In this document: positions 20,201-23,765 of the stretch, one piece after another
How the letters are laid out: each line of letters begins with the position of its first letter
Numbering within the stretch: position 1 is the stretch's first letter
NCBI GenBank assembly: GCA_000444245.1
Contig: ATSW01009256.1
Location: forward strand, 1 to 23,765
Reading direction: 5' to 3'
Length of the DNA stretch: 23,765 nt
From: Botryllus schlosseri
Lineage: Eukaryota > Chordata > Ascidiacea > Stolidobranchia > Styelidae
Notes under the pieces: model-generated
Database searches by the model: none
Told to the model about the DNA's origin: nothing
The model's input: only the letters and a program-made list of their open reading frames with translations
Made by a program: the position numbers and the translations under genes

Positions 20201-20372
20201 TACGGCGCAAGCCGACAGCGTCGACTTGCTGGGAGGCTTTGATCCTTTCGCCGCTGCCACGCCCGCGGCCAGTAACGGTACCGCCGATAATGTAGATCCC
20301 TTTGACATCTTCGCCACTCCCGTCCAACAAAACTCGACCGGCCCGAAAGATCCTTTCGATCTCTTTGCTTGA
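14082..20372 (+). CDS. multi-exon scaffold protein with five Xin-like modules and a DPF-rich endocytic tail
   Basis: Twelve exons join in frame: 14082-14280, 14646-15052, 15520-15645, 16007-16201, 16259-16362, 16426-16539, 16723-16861, 17011-17118, 17431-17757, 18489-18558, 18621-18694 and 19638-20372. Every intron is GT-AG, every junction keeps the frame, and the total is 2598 bases (865 codons plus stop). In order, the protein has module 1, an Arg/Ser-rich segment, modules 2-5, a charged helix, a long acidic region, and a C-terminal tail with five DPF motifs. DPF and DLLG are known AP-2/clathrin short linear motifs. The module core D-L/I-x-x-A/V-R/K-x-x-F-E resembles Xin actin-binding repeats (consensus ..DVKxxRWxFE), though the tryptophan is missing and the unit is longer. 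A membrane- or cytoskeleton-linked adaptor is inferred. No signal peptide or membrane segment is seen. The start codon is upstream (see 559 and 1572). I know no clear orthologue. Confidence 0.85.
14342..14357. other. perfect GC hairpin in intron
   Basis: GGCCCC-GGGC-GGGGCC forms a six-pair GC stem with a four-base loop, 61 bases after the donor of the preceding exon. It is unusual in this AT-rich intron and might influence splicing. Confidence 0.5.
14646..15052 (+). CDS. exon: Arg/Ser-rich segment and module 2
   Basis: Acceptor ATCTTTCAG; donor AAG|GTGAGA. It completes the split serine codon from the previous exon and ends in phase 0. The first half is Arg/Ser/Pro-rich (FRRRSPRSQSTPSPV, SKSPSPVRTSSR, RGSSPRGRSPKK) with many SP sites open to proline-directed kinases. 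Next comes an acidic and tyrosine stretch (VNYYYEDNDSRL), then module 2 (14954-15052): EVVKPPPAGTKEEADY and SVDLRSVRSMFERSK. This is the copy closest to the consensus. Confidence 0.88.
15520..15645 (+). CDS. exon: linker and start of module 3
   Basis: Acceptor CTGTCGCTAAG; donor AGA|GTGAGT. It is 126 bases, phase 0 at both ends. It reads EADLTPKPVPKKPVAVKK, an acidic linker, then EVIRSTVAGAR, the first half of module 3. The module is cut by the intron right after the 'AGT/AR' turn, and the exon could be skipped without a frame shift. Confidence 0.78.
16007..16201 (+). CDS. exon: module 3 core and charged helix
   Basis: Acceptor TTTTCTGAACAG. It reads EEPEYETAIDIKSARSIFES, completing module 3, followed by a basic/acidic segment (RQREEEARRQRAAAAAA) likely to be helical, then Ser-rich sequence to SSVDV. 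The end is placed at GTG|GTGCGG because the DV then meets IKSSEPGAK in the next exon, recreating the module lead. If the following 57-base intron is kept, the frame instead stops after ILNGD. Confidence 0.78.
16202..16258 (+). other. 57-nt intron, retention would truncate the protein
   Basis: GTGCGG...TGACTAATTACAG gives a near-consensus branch point (TGACTAAT) and acceptor but a weak donor. The frame stays open into it for 16 codons and then stops at TAA (16250-16252, overlapping the branch-point sequence). The boundary choice rests on module alignment and phase. Confidence 0.6.
16259..16362 (+). CDS. exon: module 4
   Basis: Acceptor CTAATTACAG; donor AA|GTAATA, leaving two bases of a codon. 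It reads IKSSEPGAKDDMEY and VDLKATKKLFEGG, then APEPIK. This copy is about two residues shorter between the tyrosine and the VDL core. The next intron is only 63 bases. Confidence 0.82.
16426..16539 (+). CDS. exon: first part of module 5
   Basis: Acceptor GTGATTCGCAG; donor GTAAGT. It completes the lysine codon AA|A and reads RETSRSKPKYVEVGADVI, then RPEPAGTKEVVQFEKSADLL, stopping inside the module core with two bases of a leucine codon. The intron therefore splits the D-L-L|S-A-K core. Confidence 0.86.
16723..16861 (+). CDS. exon: end of module 5 and charged linker
   Basis: Acceptor GTGTCGACAG; donor CAG|GTAGAC. It finishes the core as SAKKRFESTS and continues into a strongly charged stretch (DVEDESKRKDP, MQEEKRLVMQKDQEVKEE) that may be helical or coiled. 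It ends in phase 0. Confidence 0.84.
17011..17118 (+). CDS. exon: Ser/Thr-rich linker, skippable
   Basis: Acceptor TTCCTTCCCGTAG. It reads RHTSQSDLATENVMSS and KISAVEITMTSVKK. It is 108 bases in phase 0 at both ends, so skipping keeps the frame. The donor region GTGTGAGT holds two overlapping GT sites: GTGTGA at 17119 keeps the frame, while the stronger-looking GTGAGT at 17121 would shift it and reach a stop early in the next exon. A 183-codon antisense frame here is judged to be chance. Confidence 0.65.
17431..17757 (+). CDS. exon: acidic disordered region
   Basis: Acceptor AATGCTTCAG; donor GAG|GTTTGC (weak). It is 327 bases, phase 0-0. The 109 residues are dominated by Asp, Glu and Ser (ATGDDLVVDRVESDESDEAQ, EDLVEKDGIDEDLSYHD, SEGEREAE), with several casein-kinase-2-like S-x-x-E/D sites. 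No domain is recognised. Confidence 0.8.
18489..18558 (+). CDS. short exon: linker
   Basis: Acceptor TTTTCTCTGCAG is excellent; donor CAAG|GTCGGT is weaker. It reads QEEPAAAVVPVRVAITEDLG then EKQ, leaving one base. The next intron is 62 bases. The phase-1 exit matches the two-base completion in the next exon, which supports the pair. Confidence 0.72.
18621..18694 (+). CDS. short exon: tyrosine-containing linker
   Basis: Acceptor CTTGTTGCAG; donor GCT|GTGAGT. It completes a glutamate codon and reads NDIAQEYETYTNVIDYSEEV then QHQA, ending in phase 0. Three tyrosines in acidic contexts (EYETY, DYSEE) could be phosphorylation sites. Confidence 0.75.
18695..19637 (+). other. 943-nt intron, largely featureless
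   Basis: Phase-0 intron before the last exon. Apart from the candidate alternative exon at 19461-19520 it contains T-rich stretches and nothing recognised. Confidence 0.6.
19461..19520 (+). CDS. possible alternative start or exon before the last exon
   Basis: An ATG opens MSLDIFDAVVGDGPDD, then acidic residues, and meets a weak phase-0 donor (GAA|GTTTTT) that could join the last exon in frame. Without splicing the frame stops at TGA after 24 codons. The DIFD motif echoes DIF/DLF in the tail. It could produce a short form containing only the DPF tail. The evidence is slight. Confidence 0.2.
19638..20372 (+). CDS. last coding exon: DPF-rich, clathrin/AP-2 adaptor-like tail
   Basis: Acceptor CCGTTTCAG; 244 codons and a TGA. 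It begins SSSDSEGDDNAKETP and is disordered throughout. Five DPF motifs occur: LDPFDFGD, SDPFVVSFDP, GGFDPFAAAT, VDPFDIFATP and the C-terminal KDPFDLFA. DLLGG and DMLGQ are also present. A proline-rich basic patch (APAPPPRGSKAKKTPAPKP) precedes a Ser/Asp run (SSSSSDDDD). Repeated DPF binds the AP-2 alpha-appendage in Eps15, epsin, AP180 and Dab2, and DLLG-type sequences occur in AP180/CALM tails. Clathrin-coat recruitment is therefore a fair inference, not shown. Confidence 0.9.
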   Translation, partial: SSSDSEGDDNAKETPVVNGNNIPENGYEEPVAPQESNESGKGLVNTDEALAPNGQQEIAGKTHTKSDSSLDSGDRPDSKPRQLDPFDFGDIVGPPQLPTEEVKSDPFVVSFDPVPSAPAPPPRGSKAKKTPAPKPDASSSSSDDDDANTPHFSYPFGDDDAHQTGAAPSNGFDMLGQIQSNANTKPAATAQADSVDLLGGFDPFAAATPAASNGTADNVDPFDIFATPVQQNSTGPKDPFDLFA

Positions 20373-20971
20373 TGATCACAATAGGTTCCGACCAAAATTC
20401 ATCGTTGATTGAGATACGAGGCCGTGATCGCGCACAGCGGTCGCTGTTAATCCTGNNNCNNCCGTTTTAAAACAATCGGTTCGATCTCGATAATTCCGTA
20501 ATCTGTTTATTTCTTGCCACACGCAGCTGACGGCGACGGAAATGACACGCAATAATTGGGGCGACTGTAATTGTGACTTCCGCAATCATCACACGCGACG
20601 GCTACATTGACTGGGAATAGATAATTTCACACCGAGAGTAATTCTTTGCGATTGCTATAAATCCTCCGAAATCGACTCGGTCTCTTGAGTGTTTCCGTTG
20701 ATTTGTACGGCATGACAAGTCGTTGCATGGTAACCAAATTAGGGTTGATTTAAGTCTGCTGTGCCGCTGCATGTCCACGCGCACGTATCTGTTCTCTCTG
20801 GCGGCCCTTCTGTAAATACTTTTCGAACTTGCAAGAGCTATAATCAACGGCCGGGATAGCGAAAACTTGCGCTGCAGTTGATGATGTCGCCGATTTGTGT
20901 GGGACCCGAAACCGTACCAGTGTTACGAATTAAAATCGAAAGACATAGCATGCATTCCCGAAAATTATATT
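20373..20971 (+). other. probable 3' untranslated region
   Basis: Non-coding sequence between the TGA and the first poly(A) signal. It contains ambiguous bases at 20456-20458, 20460 and 20461. No conserved element is recognised. Confidence 0.55.
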
Positions 20972-20977
20972 AATAAA
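20972..20977 (+). terminator. AATAAA polyadenylation signal of the scaffold gene
   Basis: First canonical AATAAA after the stop codon, 600 bases downstream, in an AT-rich context. A second + strand AATAAA at 22175-22180 is farther away and overlaps the opposing gene's 3' region. Confidence 0.6.
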
Positions 20978-22153
20978 CGTTTATTACCTGTTGAAATTCA
21001 GAATAACGCGAACAATAATCATAACACTAACACACATAATAATCGAGTGTTGCGTTCGATCTGATTTGCTGCTGTGCATGTATTTTCTCTCATCTGCACG
21101 ATAAATTTTCCGTATTTGTGTTTTGTGTAAAGGCAGTTGCATGTACATAAAAACTGCCGTCACGAAAAGCATGATTCGCGTTGATTTACGGATTGTGTGG
21201 ACCCTTTCTTAGCGACGGCTGCGAATAGAGGCGACCTAATCACGATTATGCGGTAGACTTGTTCTGCACTTTTTTCTTGCGTTGCTGCTGTATTGGAGAT
21301 TGCCATTGCGATCGCTGCGCTAATATGGTTTTTTACCAACTCGGCACGTTTGTGTTATATATAGTTTTCTCTTTTTCCAATCTTTGATGCTATAAACTTT
21401 GTGCAGACATTAACAGCTTGATTACCTTGATCGGTTCTTATATTCTATCTTGATCACTTTCATATGGATGCGTTCTGTAACTATGTTTCGCGAGCAGCTT
21501 GCAATATTCTGATCATTGTGCCGAGATAAATGCGGAGGGCTTGATACCTAGTAGTGGTTGCTTTCTTGACGGCGCCCCAAATTCATTGTACGATTGAGTG
21601 TTGTTTTTACGCTTGTTCTATTTGTTACCTGCTTATTATCAGCGTTAGCCCTCTGTTTGCTTGGACTTTAATTGTCGTGCTTGCGTCTATGCCGAGTCTG
21701 ATTGATTCTCTAGTCTACAGTGATCTGGTGTATGACTCTGAACTTGCGATGTATGTAGAAATTATACTGTACGAGATAAATTATACGACACGTTGTGTAT
21801 ACACTCGTGGTGTTTCTATGCGATAGCGGGAGGGAGGATACAGGCGGTTTCGATAGCTTTTATGATCGCGCGGAGGTTACTACGTCAACACGTGATCCGT
21901 GCAGTTAGAGTAGCTGTCTAAGCGTCCATCGTTAAAACCGCGCCTTAGTCGGTGTGATTGGTACAGGATTCTAAAATGGTCGACGTCCTTTGCAGTTGAG
22001 GCAGAAATTTGTGTTTCGTGTGAACAGTCAGTGATAGCAGCGTATAATGACTTCATGACAGAAAAGACCGTGTCAGTAGTCTCAGTACGTTTATCCATTT
22101 GTGTCCTATGCCTAGCGCCCTTGCTCACTTTCGGACCCGCTGCCACTTTTGAT
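20978..22153. other. intergenic stretch between convergent genes
   Basis: No supported gene. A hydrophobic 90-codon + strand frame at 21554-21826 lacks family signatures. The two flanking genes point toward each other across this interval. Confidence 0.5.
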
Positions 22154-22159
22154 TTTATT
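22154..22159 (-). terminator. AATAAA polyadenylation signal of the DEG/ENaC gene
   Basis: TTTATT on the + strand reads AATAAA on the minus strand, about 220 bases downstream of the channel stop codon, a normal 3' untranslated length. Confidence 0.55.
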
Positions 22160-22377
22160 TCATTGTACCAGAGAGCAATAAACTGGTGATTTGTACTTCC
22201 TTTCTGCTGGATATGTATTGCACGCTACATCTGCTCTAATGACGAGGCGGATGAAGCAATCGTGTTGCTGTCGAACGATAGACATCAAAATTATACACTC
22301 ATATACAGACACGTAGTCGATTTTAATCCGTTCACTCAACGCATGCATCAATGCTAAAACCCAATTTCCGTTTCCCG

Positions 22378-22538
22378 TTATTTTTCTTCGACGTCCTGGT
22401 TGGTGGTTTTCTGGTGGCCGCGTAGCTCTTTTACTTTGCGCATTAAAATTCTGAAGTGGTTCGCAAAGAAATGCGCGATGTCCACGATAGTTACCACGCT
22501 TATGCCGAGCCATAAGCCTAATTGACCGCCAACATCAC
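22378..22538 (-). CDS. last exon of a DEG/ENaC (ASIC-like) cation channel
   Basis: On the minus strand the acceptor ATATTTCCAG precedes 161 coding bases ending in TAA (22380-22378). Joined to a preceding G it begins GDVGGQLGLWLGISVVT, followed by IVDIAHFFANHFRILMRK and a basic/polar tail ending NQDVEEK. This is the second transmembrane helix of the degenerin/ENaC family: the conserved G-D/E-x-GGQ-x-GL block, the G-x-S selectivity filter (here GIS), and an inner-helix end. ASIC1 has GDIGGQMGLFIGASILT here. The channel sits in the plasma membrane as a trimer passing Na+; the gating ligand cannot be told from this exon. The cytoplasmic tail is short, without the PPxY motif of vertebrate ENaC. 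Upstream exons are not recognised to the window end and probably lie beyond 23765. Confidence 0.8.
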
Positions 22539-23520
22539 CTGGAAATATTTGCAACAGATTAAGTGATAAGAATTTCCTACTTGATGACGAGGAACGGCCA
22601 ACAATTACAACCGGCGCAGGCAGGTTGAAAAGTCGCAATTATTCTTGCGTAAGGGTAAGATTTATTATATTGTGTCGCCATAAGGGCGAACAAAATCGAT
22701 TAACAGCTGATGCTAATCGCGTACTGATCGACAAGCCAAGAAAAGATTACCATTTCAAGGGATTGATTGTCAATGTTCAATTGTTCATTCCTATAACTGA
22801 TGCAGTTGGAGGATAATTTGTATCAGTGGTCGAGATCATCTTTGGCATCGACACCTTCACTTTCGTCATATATGTTCGGAGTTGAGCATTAGTACGAATG
22901 TGCAATTGTGCATGGTTCGTGAATGAAACGTTGAGTATCACAACAAGTACTTTTAAGCAATAATATTTCCAGTTGAAAAGGATCTATTGACGCGAGATCG
23001 CATCGTACATAACTACGTTTTCAAATCAGTTGACTCTATGCTTTAATTCACTGTCTTCTCATTTATGGGATATCAGTTTGGGGATCCATTTGAAAGAGAC
23101 TGCAAGTCGTGCAAAATTGGCCATACGCAGTTCTTGTAAATGTAGATATGGAAATTGCAAACTTTAGGATATTGAAGATGAGGTTTCAAATTGGAGGTCT
23201 TGAAATTCCTGCTTGGTTGTCAACTGCCGACGTTTTGGTTGTCTATGAACATGAACAAGAATAAGATTTTCCTTTTCTGTGAAACACCACTCTGCTAGTC
23301 TTGTGCAGGATTCAATCACGTAAAATGGTGTCACAATATGGACTGACTTAATTAGCACAGAACTTCGAAATTTACCTTCTTTTGAATAGAAAAAACAGTT
23401 ATATGACTTTGCTCTCAATTGTTAGTAAAATGAATCACATTTCTAACAAAAGTTGACGTGGTCATCGACCTGATTATAACCATCCTGCGACAGGTTGCGT
23501 TTTCACTCCATCACTTGAAT
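22539..23520. other. probable intron of the DEG/ENaC gene, nothing else recognised
   Basis: Lies 5' of the channel exon on the minus strand. An 84-codon minus frame at 23164-23418 contains two cysteines but does not match a DEG/ENaC extracellular segment that I can recognise. No donor with the needed phase and family sequence was found. Confidence 0.5.
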
Positions 23521-23556
23521 GCGGCCCGCGACACAAGTTGAGTTTTGACATCCCTG
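23521..23556. mobile_element. solitary right end of another hAT element
   Basis: GCGGCCCGCGACACAAGTTG, then AGTTTTGACATCCCTG. Its reverse complement begins CAGGGATGTCAAAACT, a typical hAT terminus of the CAGGGGTGTCAAACT type with a CGGCCCGC subterminal block. No matching left end occurs in the window, so the element's left part is lost or unrecognisable. Confidence 0.55.
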
Positions 23557-23734
23557 CCTTGTGGTAGCCTACTTATTTGATTTGTGATTATTTTCGATGA
23601 TGCTATGTTTTGTCTACATATCACTTTTTGTTAGTTGAATTTAGAGTTTTGAGTGAAACGACTTCTGTAGTAAGATGCTTCTGGCCTGGTGGTCTCGACA
23701 CTGATGACGCAGACCCCTACCACCTATACCCTGG

Positions 23735-23765
23735 CAGTGTTGGGATGACTCGAGTCACCTTTTTC
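23735..23765. repeat. repeat copy running off the window: CAGTGTTGGG + TGACTCGAGTCA
   Basis: CAGTGTTGGG starts at 23735, and the 12-base palindrome TGACTCGAGTCA lies at 23746-23757. A related arrangement occurs at 2429-2472. The CAGTG start is compatible with a transposon end, but the other end is outside the window. Confidence 0.4.

Noticed and set aside
21554-21826. 90-codon + strand frame with predicted membrane-like segments
   Set aside because: Same T-rich effect, no homology recognised, lies between two convergent 3' ends.
23164-23418. upstream DEG/ENaC exon on the minus strand
   Set aside because: Two cysteines and charged residues but no match to a known extracellular segment, and no donor of the required phase.
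23700-23722. C/D-box snoRNA (CTGATGA motif)
   Set aside because: A single C-box-like string without a convincing D box or terminal stem.

Overview
The window is animal (metazoan) genomic DNA. It shows spliced genes with GT-AG introns, a tRNA-derived SINE, a LINE remnant and hAT-type DNA transposons. The coding exons are CpG-rich, and three introns of only 57, 62 and 63 nt sit beside introns of several hundred bases and one possible intron over 12 kb. This suits an invertebrate with short minimal introns (tunicate-like is possible), but I cannot name the species. No bacterial operons, CRISPR arrays or rRNA genes were seen.

Layout. 1-1616: a MITE-like foldback at the left edge, a possible TATA element and two weakly supported 5' exons on the + strand. 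1617-14081: mostly non-coding DNA that has collected repeats. These are a tRNA-derived SINE (about 1901-2160), an inverted pair of coding-like segments (3847-4158), a degenerate repeat cluster (5143-5490), an unplaced minus-strand ORF (6314-6733), a 304-bp hAT MITE (7841-8144), a decayed 1580-bp hAT transposon with a perfect 8-bp target duplication (8924-10503), and a 5'-truncated, internally deleted L1/Tx1-like LINE on the minus strand (about 10525-12060). 14082-20372: a 12-exon + strand gene that I reconstructed from reading frames and splice phases. 22154-22538: the last coding exon and poly(A) signal of a convergent minus-strand DEG/ENaC (ASIC-like) channel gene. 23521-23765: the end of another hAT element and the start of a repeat running off the window.

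The main gene. The twelve exons join in one frame to 865 codons plus a stop, or about 880-890 with the tentative 5' exons. The protein is largely disordered. Its first half carries five diverged copies of a roughly 32-residue module: an acidic/V-V/I-R/K lead, an 'AGTK' turn, then a hydrophobic-D-L/I...A/V-R/K-x-x-F-E core. The core resembles Xin-type actin-binding repeats but the module is longer. The C-terminal exon carries five DPF motifs plus DLLG/DMLG, the usual short motifs of clathrin/AP-2 adaptor tails. The most interesting hypothesis here is a modular scaffold linking a cytoskeletal-type repeat to endocytic machinery. That function is inference from motifs. I do not recognise a named orthologue.
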